In this document: one piece after another, positions 16,929-26,692 of the stretch | Numbering within the stretch: the stretch's first letter is position 1 | Layout of the letters: the number at the start of each line of letters is the position of its first letter | Assembly: GCA_025351405.1 (NCBI GenBank) | Contig: JANXVZ010000040.1 | Location: forward strand, 42,047 to 106,046 | Length of the DNA: 64,000 nucleotides | Reading direction: 5' to 3' | Source: Sphingomonadales bacterium | Lineage (GTDB): Bacteria; Pseudomonadota; Alphaproteobacteria; Sphingomonadales; Sphingomonadaceae | The notes under the pieces: model-generated | Databases searched by the model: none | What the model was told of the DNA's origin: nothing | What the model saw: the letters and a program-made list of their open reading frames with translations, nothing else | Made by a program: the position numbers and the translations under genes

Positions 16929-17508
16929 GCCGGGCCATCGCGGCAAGGAACAGCGGCGACGCCATATGCCGGGCCAGCCACGCCTGCACCAACGGTAGCG
17001 GCTGCGCCGCGAACCATCGAGGGTCGACGCGCGCGAATTGGCGCACAAACGGCATGATGGCAATGTCGGCAAAACCGCGCGCCTCGCCGCACAAATTGGC
17101 CTGCCGGGCCAGCCTCGTCTCCAGGGTGGAGAGGATTCCGATGGCAGCGGCGCGATGGACGGCCGCTTCGCTACCGTGGCGATCGGGGTATTTGTAGCGG
17201 TCGAGGTGGAACTTGAACGCGCCATCATTTGTTGCAAGCAGCGCCGCGTCATCGCGCCCCAGCCACCCTTCCGGATCATTCGAACGCAGCGCCCAGCGCA
17301 TGATATCGAGGCTTTCATCGATCACGGTGCCATTGCCCAGCACCAGGACGGGCACCGTGCCGTTGGGCGATGCCGCGAGCAACGCCGCCGGCTTGTCGCG
17401 CAGAGCCACTTCGCTGGTTCGAAACGCTGCACCGCTGGCCAACAGCGCCATCCGTGCCCGCATCGCATAGGGGCAGCGCCGAAAGCTGTAGAGCAACGGC
17501 TCAGTCAT
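16915..17508 (-). CDS. Glutathione S-transferase family protein
   Basis: 197 residues from the ATG at 17508. The thioredoxin-fold N-terminus has the dithiol/monothiol site region [12 protein letters not shown], the cis-Pro segment NGTVPVLVL and the glutathione-contact [10 protein letters not shown]. The C-terminal helical domain follows. The Cys in RRCPYAMR suggests a glutaredoxin-like or omega-type enzyme that reduces or deglutathionylates rather than conjugates. It overlaps the trhO stop by 8 bases. Confidence 0.88.
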   Translation of the reverse strand: MTEPLLYSFRRCPYAMRARMALLASGAAFRTSEVALRDKPAALLAASPNGTVPVLVLGNGTVIDESLDIMRWALRSNDPEGWLGRDDAALLATNDGAFKFHLDRYKYPDRHGSEAAVHRAAAIGILSTLETRLARQANLCGEARGFADIAIMPFVRQFARVDPRWFAAQPLPLVQAWLARHMASPLFLAAMARHADA

Positions 17509-18463
17509 CGCCCCGCCGCGGCAATTTTGCCCCGATATGCGCTTCACCGCGGGCCTGCGCCAACTGCGCCTGGCGGTGGCGTTCGGCATAGCCGGTGCGT
17601 TGCGCAGCGCTGCGGGTCGCGTGGCAAGCCGGACAACTGACGCCCATGACATAGTCCGACGAAGCGCGATCGGCGGCGCTCACCGGCATCCGGCAGGCGC
17701 GGCAGAGCGCGTGGCTGCCCTCGACAAGGCCGTGGCCGACACTGACGCGCTCATCGAAGACGAAGCATTCCCCCTGCCACAGGCTGTCCTCGGCGGGCAC
17801 CGTTTCGAGGTATTTCAGGATGCCGCCCTTGAGATGATGGACATCGGCGATGCCTTCCGCCTTCAGGAACGCCGTGGCCTTTTCGCAGCGGATGCCGCCT
17901 GTGCAGAACATCGCGACGCGCGGCGCAGTGCCATTGCCGGGCCCATTGCCGAAGAGGGCATCGCGATTGGCACGGAACCAGGCCGGAAAATCGCGAAAGC
18001 TGCGGGTGGCCGGGTCGATGGCACCGGCAAAGCTGCCGATGCCGACCTCGTAGTCGTTGCGCGTATCGATGACGATGGTGGCAGGGTCGGCGATCAGCGC
18101 ATTCCAGTCCGCGGGATCGACATAGTTGCCGGCGGCAAGCGGGTCGATATCGGGCTGGCCCATGGTGACGATCTCGCCCTTCACCCGCACTTTCATGCGG
18201 TGGAAGGGCATGTTGGCGGCAAACGACGTTTTGACCTCCAGCGCGGCGCAGCCCGGTAGCGCCCGGATGTCTGCCAGAACCGCGGCAACGGCGTCGGCAG
18301 CTCCAGCGATAGTGCCGTTGATGCCTTCCGGTGCGAGCAGCAGGGTACCTCTGAGGTCGTTTGCGGCACAGGCAGCGGCCAGCGGCGCGACCAGTGCCGC
18401 ACAATCCGGGAAGCGTGTGAACCGGTACAACGCCGCGACGGAAACAGGCAACGGTTCGGTCAG
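17501..18463 (-). CDS. trhO: tRNA uridine hydroxylase / rhodanese-like TrhO
   Basis: 320 residues. The N-terminal acylphosphatase-like domain ([27 protein letters not shown]) precedes a rhodanese domain with catalytic Cys187 in [14 protein letters not shown], and a C-terminal two-CxxC region (CRAC, CPAC). TrhO makes 5-hydroxyuridine at position 34 of some tRNAs. No ATG, GTG or TTG lies at the right place. A CTG at 18463 follows AAGGAG with 7 bases of spacing and gives a protein of normal length, so I take it as the start. Confidence 0.85.
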   Translation of the reverse strand: MTEPLPVSVAALYRFTRFPDCAALVAPLAAACAANDLRGTLLLAPEGINGTIAGAADAVAAVLADIRALPGCAALEVKTSFAANMPFHRMKVRVKGEIVTMGQPDIDPLAAGNYVDPADWNALIADPATIVIDTRNDYEVGIGSFAGAIDPATRSFRDFPAWFRANRDALFGNGPGNGTAPRVAMFCTGGIRCEKATAFLKAEGIADVHHLKGGILKYLETVPAEDSLWQGECFVFDERVSVGHGLVEGSHALCRACRMPVSAADRASSDYVMGVSCPACHATRSAAQRTGYAERHRQAQLAQARGEAHIGAKLPRRGDD

Positions 18464-18622
18464 GTTCGCACTCCTTGCGCGTCCGGCCGTCCGGACGCGG
18501 TTCCCCCTAATGCCAGCCGATGGCGACTTGCAATCCCGCCGGCTTCGACTGCATAGGCCGCCGCTCGGCACGATCCAGCTTGCGCTGGGCCATTCGCCCC
18601 CCTCGCAACCGCCGGAAGCCCC

Positions 18623-19924
18623 ATGCAGCCTCGAAAGCGGGTTCAAACCCTCGGCCTCGATTTCGGTACGACCAACAGCGTCGCGGCCCTGCTTTCGGAC
18701 GGCGATGCACCTGCCCTCGTCGAATTTGCCGGGCCCGAGGCGGCATCGGCAGTCTTTCGCTCGGCACTCTGCTTCTGGCAGGACGAAGACGTCCGCGGTG
18801 GCCTCGCTGCAGACGCAGGCCCGTGGGCGATCGCCGAATATCTCGCGTTTCCGCAGGGTTGCCGCTTCATCCAGTCGTTCAAGACCGTCGCCGCTAGCCA
18901 CAATTTCGACCGTGCGTCGATCTTTTCACAGCGGCTTGCCTTCGAAGATCTGGGCCGGCTGTTTCTTGCCAAACTGAAGTCCCACTCCGGGGGCGTGCTC
19001 GACGGTACGCCCGATCGTGTCATCGTCGGCCGCCCCGTCGCCTATGCCGGCAGCAGCCCGGACCCAGCGCTGGCCCGCCAACGTTATGACAGGATGTTCG
19101 CCGGCTTCGGCACCGAAATCCACTATGTCTACGAGCCGCTCGGCGCCGCCTTCAGTTATGCGTCGCGGCTGACCAGTGCGGCGACCGTGCTGGTGGCCGA
19201 CTTCGGTGGCGGCACCAGCGATTTCTCCGTCGTCCACATGAAGGAAGCCGGCGCTGCCGATCGCTTCACACCCCTTGGTCACGCCGGCGTCGGCATTGCC
19301 GGCGACAACTTTGATTTCCGGCTGGTCGACCGCCTCGTGTTGCCGCTGCTCGGCAAGGGCAGCCAATACCGCTCGTTCGGCAAGGTGCTGGAGATACCCG
19401 GCAGCTATTTCGCCGATTTCGCCAATTGGTCGCGGCTGGCGCTGATGCGCAACCGCCGCACGCTGGATGAGCTGACGCGATTGCAGCGCCACGCCATCGA
19501 TCCTCAGGCAATCGCCCGGCTGGTCGCTGTCATCGAAAACGAGCTTGGCTACCCGCTCTACGATGCCGTTGGCCGGCTGAAGCGAGCGCTGTCGAACGCC
19601 GAAACCGCTATATTCCGCTTTTCCGGCGGTGGGCTCGAAATCGAAGCTGCCGTCAAGCGGCGCGAATTCGAAAGCTGGATCGCCGATGACCTGCAACGCA
19701 TCGAAGCCTGCGTCGATGAAGCGCTGGCGTCCTCGAACGTGGGCGTCGATGCCATCGACCGGGTGTTCCTCACCGGCGGCTCCTCGCTTACCCCCGCAGT
19801 GCGCCGCATCTTCGACCGCCGGTTCGGTGCAGGCAAAGTGGCGACCGGCAACGAACTGACATCGATCGCCCATGGTCTCGCGCTCATCGGCCAGCAGGAC
19901 AATATCGCCGCCTGGACGGCTTGA
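18623..19924 (+). CDS. yegD: Hsp70-family chaperone, YegD type
   Basis: 433 residues. Actin-fold ATP-binding marks: [14 protein letters not shown] (phosphate 1), [14 protein letters not shown] (phosphate 2) and [16 protein letters not shown] (adenosine). It lacks a DnaK-type substrate domain, as YegD proteins do. Probably a cytoplasmic ATPase with a limited chaperone role. Divergent from trhO with about 160 bases between. Confidence 0.9.
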   Translation: MQPRKRVQTLGLDFGTTNSVAALLSDGDAPALVEFAGPEAASAVFRSALCFWQDEDVRGGLAADAGPWAIAEYLAFPQGCRFIQSFKTVAASHNFDRASIFSQRLAFEDLGRLFLAKLKSHSGGVLDGTPDRVIVGRPVAYAGSSPDPALARQRYDRMFAGFGTEIHYVYEPLGAAFSYASRLTSAATVLVADFGGGTSDFSVVHMKEAGAADRFTPLGHAGVGIAGDNFDFRLVDRLVLPLLGKGSQYRSFGKVLEIPGSYFADFANWSRLALMRNRRTLDELTRLQRHAIDPQAIARLVAVIENELGYPLYDAVGRLKRALSNAETAIFRFSGGGLEIEAAVKRREFESWIADDLQRIEACVDEALASSNVGVDAIDRVFLTGGSSLTPAVRRIFDRRFGAGKVATGNELTSIAHGLALIGQQDNIAAWTA

Positions 19925-19996
19925 GGCGCGCCTGCGCCGCTGGTCTGCCCGGCAATCCCGCGGCATCGCGCAGATTGTCCGACATCGGGGCGCTGA

Positions 19997-20851
19997 ATGT
20001 GGAATAATGGCACCATGACAGGCAAAGCCCCAACCGATTTCACCATTCCGCAGCGCTGGGACAGCTATACCGACACCGAGCACCAGACCTGGGACCGGCT
20101 GTTTGCGCGGCAATCCGCCATGCTGCAGGGCCGCGCCGCCGGCGAGTTCCTCAAGGGCCTCGACGTGCTCAAGATGAGCAAGCCCGGGATACCGGATTTT
20201 ACCGAGCTGTCGGCGCGGCTGATGGCGCTGACCGGCTGGCAGGTGGTCGCGGTGCCGGGGCTGGTGCCCGACGAGGTATTCTTCGGGCATTTGGCCGAGC
20301 GGCGCTTCGTGTCCGGGCGCTTCATCCGCACGCCAGAGCAGCTCGATTATCTCCAGGAGCCCGATGTCTTCCATGATGTCTTCGGCCATGTACCGCTGCT
20401 CGCCGACCCGGTGTTCGCCGACTATATGCAGGCCTATGGCCGCGGCGGGTTGCGCGCCGCCGGAGCGGGGGCGATCGCGCGGCTGTCGCGGCTCTATTGG
20501 TACACCGTCGAATTCGGGCTGGTGCGCGATGGTGATGCGTTGAAGCTCTATGGTGCCGGCATCGTTTCCTCGCACGGCGAATCGCGCTTTGCCCTCGATG
20601 ATCCAAGCCCCAACCGCATCGGTTTCGACCTCAAGCGCGTCATGCGCACGCCGTACCGGATCGACGATTACCAACAGGCCTATTTCGTCATCGACAGCTT
20701 CGAGGACCTGCTGCGGCAGACGCTGGAGACGGACTTTGGACCGCTGTATGCCGAGATGGAGCAACTGCCCGATATCGCCATCGACGCGATCCTGCCGGGC
20801 GACGACGTGGTGACGCGGGGAACCCAGGCCTATGCGAGGGAGCGGGCGTAA
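19997..20851 (+). CDS. phhA: Phenylalanine 4-monooxygenase
   Basis: 284 residues; an ATG at 20015 is an alternative start. The non-haem iron ligands are His126 and His131 (FHDVFGH) and Glu172 (VEFGL), and YGAGIVSSHGE is the usual downstream motif. It hydroxylates phenylalanine to tyrosine using tetrahydropterin and oxygen, feeding tyrosine catabolism. It stands alone, 31 bases from the convergent mmsB end. Confidence 0.95.
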   Translation: MWNNGTMTGKAPTDFTIPQRWDSYTDTEHQTWDRLFARQSAMLQGRAAGEFLKGLDVLKMSKPGIPDFTELSARLMALTGWQVVAVPGLVPDEVFFGHLAERRFVSGRFIRTPEQLDYLQEPDVFHDVFGHVPLLADPVFADYMQAYGRGGLRAAGAGAIARLSRLYWYTVEFGLVRDGDALKLYGAGIVSSHGESRFALDDPSPNRIGFDLKRVMRTPYRIDDYQQAYFVIDSFEDLLRQTLETDFGPLYAEMEQLPDIAIDAILPGDDVVTRGTQAYARERA

Positions 20852-20882
20852 CACGCCCCGCTACCGCACGGTGGGAGAGGGA

Positions 20883-21779
20883 TCAGGCCGCCGCCCAGCT
20901 CCCATCGAGCATCTTGATCACCGCCGAGAAATCCTTGCCCGCGCCGCCGAGCCCGGCGAACATCTGGTAAAGCGCTTCGGCCTGCGCCCCCATCGGCACC
21001 GAAGCACCGACGCCCTGCGCCGCCTCGACCGCCAGCTTCAAATCCTTGAGCATCAGCGCCGCCGCAAAGCCGCCTTCGTAATTGCGGTTCGACGGCGCCG
21101 TCGGCACCGGGCCGGGAACCGGGCAATAGCTCGTCATCGACCAGCATTGTCCCGACGCCTTGGAGCTGATGTCGAAGAAGGTCTGCGCGTCGAGACCCAG
21201 CTTCTGCGCCAGCACGAACGCCTCCGCCGTCGCCACCATCGAGGCGCCGAGCAGCATGTTGTTGCAGATCTTCGCCGCCTGGCCTGCCCCGGCGTCGCCG
21301 GCGTGGATGACGACCTTGCCCATCGCTTTCAGGATCGGTTCGGCACGGGCGAAAGCCTCTGCCGCACCGCCGACCATGAAGGTCAGCGTGCCGCCATTGG
21401 CCGCGGCAATCCCGCCCGATACGGGGGCATCGACCATGGCAAACCCCTTGGCGCCGGCGTCGGCGGCAACCGCCTTTGCCGTCGCCACGTCGATCGTCGA
21501 GCAATCGAGCAGCAGCGCCGCCGCCGGGGCCGCACCAAAGACCTCGCCGGCATAGACCCCGGCGACATGCTTGCCCACCGGCAGCATGGTGACAACGGCA
21601 TCGACGCCCGCCACCGCCGCCGCGGCCGATGCCGCCGCGCTGCAACCCGCCGCCACCGCGCGTGCGAGTGCCTCTGCCGAAAGGTCGAACGCTGCCACGT
21701 CATGCCCCGCCTTGACGAGGTTTGCGGCCATGCCGCCGCCCATGTTGCCAAGGCCGATGAATGCGATCTTCATGGCCAT
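20883..21779 (-). CDS. mmsB: 3-hydroxyisobutyrate dehydrogenase
   Basis: 298 residues. NAD-binding GLGNMGGGMAANL, substrate loop DAPVSGGIAAANGGTLTF, and the catalytic Lys region GAGQAAKICNNM are all present. It oxidises 3-hydroxyisobutyrate to methylmalonate semialdehyde in valine degradation. It follows mmsA by 4 bases, so the two steps are encoded together. Confidence 0.95.
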   Translation of the reverse strand: MAMKIAFIGLGNMGGGMAANLVKAGHDVAAFDLSAEALARAVAAGCSAAASAAAAVAGVDAVVTMLPVGKHVAGVYAGEVFGAAPAAALLLDCSTIDVATAKAVAADAGAKGFAMVDAPVSGGIAAANGGTLTFMVGGAAEAFARAEPILKAMGKVVIHAGDAGAGQAAKICNNMLLGASMVATAEAFVLAQKLGLDAQTFFDISSKASGQCWSMTSYCPVPGPVPTAPSNRNYEGGFAAALMLKDLKLAVEAAQGVGASVPMGAQAEALYQMFAGLGGAGKDFSAVIKMLDGSWAAA

Positions 21780-21783
21780 GTTC

Positions 21784-23292
21784 TCAAGCCATCGTCGGGA
21801 TGACGAAGCTGCTGTCGGTCACCCCGCCGCCGCCCGAAAGTGACGGCCAGCGCTGGGTCACCGTCTTGATCTTGGTGTAGAATTTCACCCCTTCCGGGCC
21901 ATGAACATTGGTGTCGCCGAACGCCGAGCGCTTCCAGCCGCCGAAGGTGTGATACGCCACCGGCACCGGAATCGGCACGTTGATGCCGACCATGCCGACC
22001 TCGACATTGGCGGCGAACTCGCGCGCCGCGGCGCCGTTGCGCGTGAAGATGGCAACGCCATTGCCATATTGGTGGTTGCTCGGCAGGGCCAAAGCCTCCT
22101 CAAAGGTGTCGGCGCGGACAATCTGCAGCACCGGCCCGAAGATTTCCTCCTGGTACGACTGCATCGCCGGCTTGACGTGGTCGAACAGCGTCGGCCCGAC
22201 GAAAAAGCCGCCTTCATGGCCCTGCAGGGTAAAGCCCCGCCCATCGACGACCAACTCGGCACCTTCATCGACGCCCATCTGGATATAGTTTTCGACCCGC
22301 GCCTTGTGCGCCGCGCTGACCACCGGGCCATAATCGGCCTGGGTATCGCTCGACACGCCGAGGCGCAGCTTGGCGATGGCCGGCAGCATCATTTCGCGCA
22401 GCGTCTCGGCGGTCTTGGCGCCAACGGGCACGACGACCGGAAGTGCCATGCAGCGTTCCCCGGCCGAACCGAAGGCGGCACCCGCCAGATCGGCGACGAC
22501 CTGGTCCATGTCGGCATCGGGGAGGACGACGCCGTGGTTCTTGGCGCCGCCCATCGCCTGGACGCGCTTGCCCGCCGCGACACCGCGCCGATAAACATAA
22601 TGCGCGATGTCCGACGACCCGACGAAGCTGACGGCGCGAATCGAGGGATTGTCGAGGATGGCATCGACCGCAACCTTGTCGCCATGGATGACCTGGAGCA
22701 CGCCCGCCGGCAGCCCGGCTTCCATCATCAGCTCGCCGAACTTGACCGGCACGGAAGGGTCGCGCTCGCTGGGCTTCAGGATGAAGGCGTTGCCGCAGGC
22801 AATGGCGACGCCGAACATCCACATCGGGATCATCGCGGGAAAGTTGAACGGGGTGATGCCGGCGACGACGCCCAAGGGTTGCCGCATCGAATAGACATCG
22901 ATGCCCGGCCCGGCGCCCTGGGTGTATTCGCCCTTGAGCAGATGCGGGATGCCGCAGGAAAATTCGATGACCTCGAGGCCGCGCTGGATATCGCCCCTGG
23001 CGTCGGCGACGACCTTGCCGTGTTCGGACGCCAGCAGCTCGGCAAGCTGGTTGATATCGCGCTCGATGAGGCGCTTGTATTCGAACAGCACGCGGGCGCG
23101 GCGCTGGGGGTTGGTCGCACCCCAGCCGCGCTGCGCCTCGACGGCGGTGGCGACGGCGGCATCGACTTCGGCGGCAGTGGCAAGCTGCACGCGCGCCTGC
23201 ACGGCCCCGGTGTTGGGGTCGAACACCTCGCCATAGCGACCGGAATTGCCGACAACACTGCTGCCGCCAAGAAAATGATTGATGTCGCGCAT
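21784..23292 (-). CDS. mmsA: CoA-acylating methylmalonate-semialdehyde dehydrogenase
   Basis: 502 residues from the ATG at 23292 (MRDINHFLGG). ALDH fold with ITPFNFPAMIPMWM, the NAD loop SFVGSSDIAHYVY and the catalytic Cys in SAGERCMALP, which is the MmsA-specific form of the motif. It converts methylmalonate semialdehyde to propionyl-CoA. Transcribed with mmsB and divergent from a LysR regulator. Confidence 0.95.
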   Translation of the reverse strand: MRDINHFLGGSSVVGNSGRYGEVFDPNTGAVQARVQLATAAEVDAAVATAVEAQRGWGATNPQRRARVLFEYKRLIERDINQLAELLASEHGKVVADARGDIQRGLEVIEFSCGIPHLLKGEYTQGAGPGIDVYSMRQPLGVVAGITPFNFPAMIPMWMFGVAIACGNAFILKPSERDPSVPVKFGELMMEAGLPAGVLQVIHGDKVAVDAILDNPSIRAVSFVGSSDIAHYVYRRGVAAGKRVQAMGGAKNHGVVLPDADMDQVVADLAGAAFGSAGERCMALPVVVPVGAKTAETLREMMLPAIAKLRLGVSSDTQADYGPVVSAAHKARVENYIQMGVDEGAELVVDGRGFTLQGHEGGFFVGPTLFDHVKPAMQSYQEEIFGPVLQIVRADTFEEALALPSNHQYGNGVAIFTRNGAAAREFAANVEVGMVGINVPIPVPVAYHTFGGWKRSAFGDTNVHGPEGVKFYTKIKTVTQRWPSLSGGGGVTDSSFVIPTMA

Positions 23293-23384
23293 GTAGGGCC
23301 TTCCCAAGTTGCCGCGTCGCTCGATGCACGGCGTCTGGGGACAGGCGATGTCATGCCTGGGAATTGCAGGCAACCGCAAAAAGA

Positions 23385-23401
23385 TGCAGGCATGACCTGC
23401 A
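23385..23401. promoter_or_regulatory. Probable LysR operator between mmsA and its regulator
   Basis: TGCAGG-CATGA-CCTGCA, a 17-base dyad of the T-N11-A type, with further TGCAGG half-sites at 23364-23370 and 23405-23411. It lies in the 135-base gap between mmsA and the divergent LysR gene, where an autoregulated operator is expected. Confidence 0.55.
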
Positions 23402-23427
23402 ATCCTGCAGGCGAGATCGATAGTGAA

Positions 23428-24369
23428 ATGGCCGGGATGAACTGGGACGACCTGCAGATCTTTCTCGCCGTCGCGCGCCACGGGCAATTGGTGAAGGCCG
23501 GGCAATCGATGGGAATGGATGCGACCACCATCGGTCGCAAGCTGCAACGCCTTGAGCGCAGCATCGGCCAGACGCTGTTCGAGCATCGCCGCACCGGGCA
23601 TGTGCCGACGGCGGCGGGGACAGCGATGCTCGCCCATGCCGAAGCGATGGAGCGCGCCGCCGCCGCGATCCATGCCACCGAAGCAACCGATTCCAGCCTT
23701 TCGGGCGTGCTGCGCGTCAGCGTTTCAGAAGGTTTCGGCACGTGGTTCATCGCGCCGCGCCTCGCCGCGCTGACCCGCGACCATCCCGACCTGACGATTG
23801 AGCTGGTCGCCAACAGCGGCTTTCTCAACCCGTCGAAGAAAGAGGCCGACGTTGCCATCTTGCTGGCGCGGCCTCGCCGCGGCCCGCTGACCGTCCGCAA
23901 GCTGACCGAATATCACCTTGGCCTGTATGCGACACCGCCCTTCATTGCCGCCAATGGCCCGATCACTTCGGTCCGCCGGCTGCCGGCGCTGCCGTTGATC
24001 AGCTACATCCCGGACTTCATCTACGCGCCGGAGCTGAAATATCTCGACGAGATCGCCGCCGACCTCCACCCCCGCTTGCGAAGTTCGAGCATCAACGCCC
24101 AGGCGCAGCTGGCGGCCAGCGGCGCCGGTATTGCCGTGCTGCCGTGTTTTATCGGCGATGCCGATGTGCGGCTGGCGCGACTGCTCCCGGCCGTCGACAT
24201 TCGCCGCAGCTTCTGGCTGGCGGCCCACCAGGACAGCATCGGCACGCCGCGGGTGCGCGCCTTCATCGATTGGTTGGTGGCCGCGACGCAGGCCGAACGC
24301 GCCTTGTTGTCGGGTCACGGTTGTCGGGTCGTGTTGTCGGCTAGCCGGCCCGGCGAGGCCACCGACTGA
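23428..24369 (+). CDS. LysR-family transcriptional regulator (probable mmsAB regulator)
   Basis: 313 residues; an ATG at 23437 is equally possible. The N-terminal winged helix-turn-helix (WDDLQIFLAVARHGQLVKAG and IGRKLQRLERSIGQTLFEH) is followed by a substrate-binding domain starting near LSGVLRVSVSEGFGTWF. It is divergent from mmsA-mmsB, the usual layout for a regulator of its neighbour. The inducer is probably a valine-pathway intermediate, by inference. Confidence 0.88.
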   Translation: MAGMNWDDLQIFLAVARHGQLVKAGQSMGMDATTIGRKLQRLERSIGQTLFEHRRTGHVPTAAGTAMLAHAEAMERAAAAIHATEATDSSLSGVLRVSVSEGFGTWFIAPRLAALTRDHPDLTIELVANSGFLNPSKKEADVAILLARPRRGPLTVRKLTEYHLGLYATPPFIAANGPITSVRRLPALPLISYIPDFIYAPELKYLDEIAADLHPRLRSSSINAQAQLAASGAGIAVLPCFIGDADVRLARLLPAVDIRRSFWLAAHQDSIGTPRVRAFIDWLVAATQAERALLSGHGCRVVLSASRPGEATD

Positions 24370-24411
24370 AACTTGGCGCTTCGCTTCGCCGGCACAACAG
24401 TTTACAGATTT

Positions 24412-25554
24412 ATGACAGCTTTAACCGGAGCATTCATCATCGATCAGATTGCCGCACTTCCCTATCGCCAGGAATATGACGGGTCGATGCGTCTGCTGCT
24501 GATAACGTCGCGTGACACGCGGCGCTGGGTATTGCCCAAGGGCAACCCGATCCGCGGGCTGGACCCGCATCTCGCTGCTGCCCGCGAGGCCTATGAGGAA
24601 GCGGGCGTGACCGGTATCGCCTGCCCAAGCGCCGTCGGCAGCTACCAATATGCCAAGCGTCGCAACAACGGCTCGGTCCGCACCGCGACGGTCGCCGTAT
24701 TCCCGCTGGCCTTTGTCGCCCAGCTCGAAAGCTGGCCCGAACAGGCCGAGCGCGAAACCCAGTGGTTCACGCTCCCCGATGCCGCCAATGCCGTTGATGA
24801 AGCCGATCTCGGCGCCATCATCAGCCAGTTCACCCATCCGGCGCCAGTGCCGGGTCGCACCGAGCGGGCCATATTGGACGCCCGCCGCCGCCTTCACGAA
24901 AGGATTCCGCCGTTGCAATGGTTCCAGGCGCTCATGCCCAAGCAGGGGCGTTTTTTCGAACATTTCGAGGCCCATGCGCTGACCCTGGTGGCCGGCGCCG
25001 ATGCACTCGCCAAGCTGCTTCACGGCGGCGCGAGCATCGACCAATATTGCAAGTCGATCTTCGAGCTCGAGGAACAGGCCGATGAAATCGCGCGCGTCGT
25101 ACTGCAGGATGTGCGCCGCACCTTCGTCACGCCGTTCGACCGATCGGCGATCACCAGCCTCATCGGGTCAATGGACGATGCCATCGACCAGATGAATGCC
25201 ACGGCAAAGTCGATCACATTGTTCGAGGTCAAGCAGTTCGACCCGCATATGCTCGACATGGCGGGCATTATCGTCGAAGCGGCGCGGGTCACCGCCGAAG
25301 CTATCCCGCTGCTGCGGTCGGTCGGCAACAACAGTGCCCGGCTCCACGACCTGACGGCACGGCTGATCAAGATCGAAGGCGATGCCGACGATATCCACGA
25401 TGCCGGGGTCAAGGCGCTTTACAAGGCGAACGGCGAAGCCAGCGCCCTCGCCTTCGTCGTTGGCCGCGAAATCTATGGCCATCTCGAAAAGGTCGTCGAT
25501 CGCTTCGAGGATGTCGCCAACGAGATCCAGGGTCTCGTGATCGATCACGCCTGA
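24412..25554 (+). CDS. Nudix hydrolase fused to a DUF47/PhoU-like domain
   Basis: 380 residues from the ATG at 24412; a TTG at 24373 would add 13. Residues about 8-150 are a Nudix domain. The box has G-x5-L in place of G-x5-E, then REAYEEAGV intact. Residues about 165-380 are an all-helical DUF47 (PhoU-like) domain (FEHFEAHALTLVAGADALAK ... YGHLEKVVDRFEDVANEIQG). DUF47 proteins usually stand alone as the accessory of a Pit phosphate transporter, and pit follows by 5 bases here. The Nudix part resembles those acting on diphosphoinositol or dinucleoside polyphosphates. Linking it to phosphate uptake is inference. Confidence 0.85.
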   Translation: MTALTGAFIIDQIAALPYRQEYDGSMRLLLITSRDTRRWVLPKGNPIRGLDPHLAAAREAYEEAGVTGIACPSAVGSYQYAKRRNNGSVRTATVAVFPLAFVAQLESWPEQAERETQWFTLPDAANAVDEADLGAIISQFTHPAPVPGRTERAILDARRRLHERIPPLQWFQALMPKQGRFFEHFEAHALTLVAGADALAKLLHGGASIDQYCKSIFELEEQADEIARVVLQDVRRTFVTPFDRSAITSLIGSMDDAIDQMNATAKSITLFEVKQFDPHMLDMAGIIVEAARVTAEAIPLLRSVGNNSARLHDLTARLIKIEGDADDIHDAGVKALYKANGEASALAFVVGREIYGHLEKVVDRFEDVANEIQGLVIDHA

Positions 25555-25559
25555 CAGTC

Positions 25560-26561
25560 GTGACCATTATCGCCCAGCCACTCTTGTGGACATTGATCGC
25601 CGTTGCACTGGCGTTCGATTTTCTCAACGGTCTCCACGATGCCGCCAACTCGATCGCCACCGTGGTCTCGACCCGGGTGCTGCGGCCGCACCATGCCGTG
25701 GCCTGGGCGGCGTTCTTCAATTTCATCGCCTTCCTGTTTTTCGGGCTGCACGTCGCCGAAACCGTCGGCAAGGGGATCGTCGATGCCAATATCGTCGATC
25801 CGCAGATGATCTTCGGGGCGTTGATGGGTGCCATCACCTGGAACATCGTCACCTGGATTGCCGGTATCCCGTCGTCGAGCAGTCATGCCCTCATCGGCGG
25901 GCTCGTCGGCGCCGGGCTGGCCAAGGCCGGCAGCGCCGCCATTGTGTGGTCCGGCGTGACCAAGACCGCCGCCGCGATCATCCTGTCCCCGGCCGCCGGG
26001 CTGGTTCTGGCAATGCTGCTGGTCCTGATCGTGTCCTGGGCCTGCATCCGACTGACGCCGCTGGCAGCCGACCGGCGTTTTCGCAAGCTCCAGCTTGTCT
26101 CGGCATCGCTCTATTCGCTCGGCCATGGTGGCAACGACGCGCAAAAGACCATGGGAATCATAGCGGTGCTGCTTTATTCACAGGGGCAGTTGGGTGGCAG
26201 CTTCCATGTGCCCTTGTGGGTGGTGTTGAGCTGCCAGGCGGCAATGGCGCTGGGTACGCTGCTCGGCGGCTGGCGCATCGTCCACACCATGGGGTCCAAG
26301 ATCACGCGGCTGACGCCCGCACAGGGCTTTTGCGCGGAAACCGGCGGTGCCATCACGCTGTTCACCGCGACCTGGCTCGGCGTGCCCGTATCGACGACGC
26401 ACACCATCACGGGCGCGATCGTCGGGGTCGGCGCATCACGGCGCACATCGGCCGTGCGCTGGAACGTGGCCAGCAGCATCGTCGTCGCCTGGGTGGTGAC
26501 GCTTCCTGCCTCGGCGCTGATTGCCGCGCTATTCTATGAGGCGACGCGGCTGTTCGGCTAG
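25560..26561 (+). CDS. pit: Low-affinity inorganic phosphate transporter, Pit family
   Basis: 333 residues from a GTG. The two PHO-4 signature repeats are clear: FLNGLHDAANSIATVVSTRV and SLGHGGNDAQKTMGIIAVLL, along with SSSHALIGGLVGAG and VSTTHTITGAIVGVG. About ten membrane helices. It takes up metal-phosphate with protons. The 5-base gap from the DUF47 fusion indicates an operon. Confidence 0.95.
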   Translation: MTIIAQPLLWTLIAVALAFDFLNGLHDAANSIATVVSTRVLRPHHAVAWAAFFNFIAFLFFGLHVAETVGKGIVDANIVDPQMIFGALMGAITWNIVTWIAGIPSSSSHALIGGLVGAGLAKAGSAAIVWSGVTKTAAAIILSPAAGLVLAMLLVLIVSWACIRLTPLAADRRFRKLQLVSASLYSLGHGGNDAQKTMGIIAVLLYSQGQLGGSFHVPLWVVLSCQAAMALGTLLGGWRIVHTMGSKITRLTPAQGFCAETGGAITLFTATWLGVPVSTTHTITGAIVGVGASRRTSAVRWNVASSIVVAWVVTLPASALIAALFYEATRLFG

Positions 26562-26615
26562 GGCTGGACGGTCGGCCCGGCCTGCCGCGCGAAGCCGACG
26601 GGGACGGGCGGCCGC

Positions 26616-26629
26616 TTGACACAGATCAA
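26616..26629 (+). promoter_or_regulatory. FNR/FixK box upstream of ccoN
   Basis: TTGAC-ACAG-ATCAA, one mismatch from TTGAT-N4-ATCAA. Its centre is about 70 bases before the ccoN ATG, which suits a site at -41.5 and a leader of about 30 bases. The FnrL-type regulator encoded at 35584 is the obvious candidate to bind it. Confidence 0.8.
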
Positions 26630-26692
26630 TGCTGCATTGCCGCAGCGCGCCGATGAACGCTCCCGATACGCGGACCCGGGGGCAAGGCGCTG

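Noticed and set aside
18464..18495. GGAAC on the minus strand upstream of trhO
   Set aside because: No GTT at 16 or 17 bases; not an EcfG promoter.
18926..20854. A 642-residue minus-strand frame across yegD and phhA
   Set aside because: Both plus-strand genes have clear catalytic motifs; the opposite frame has none.
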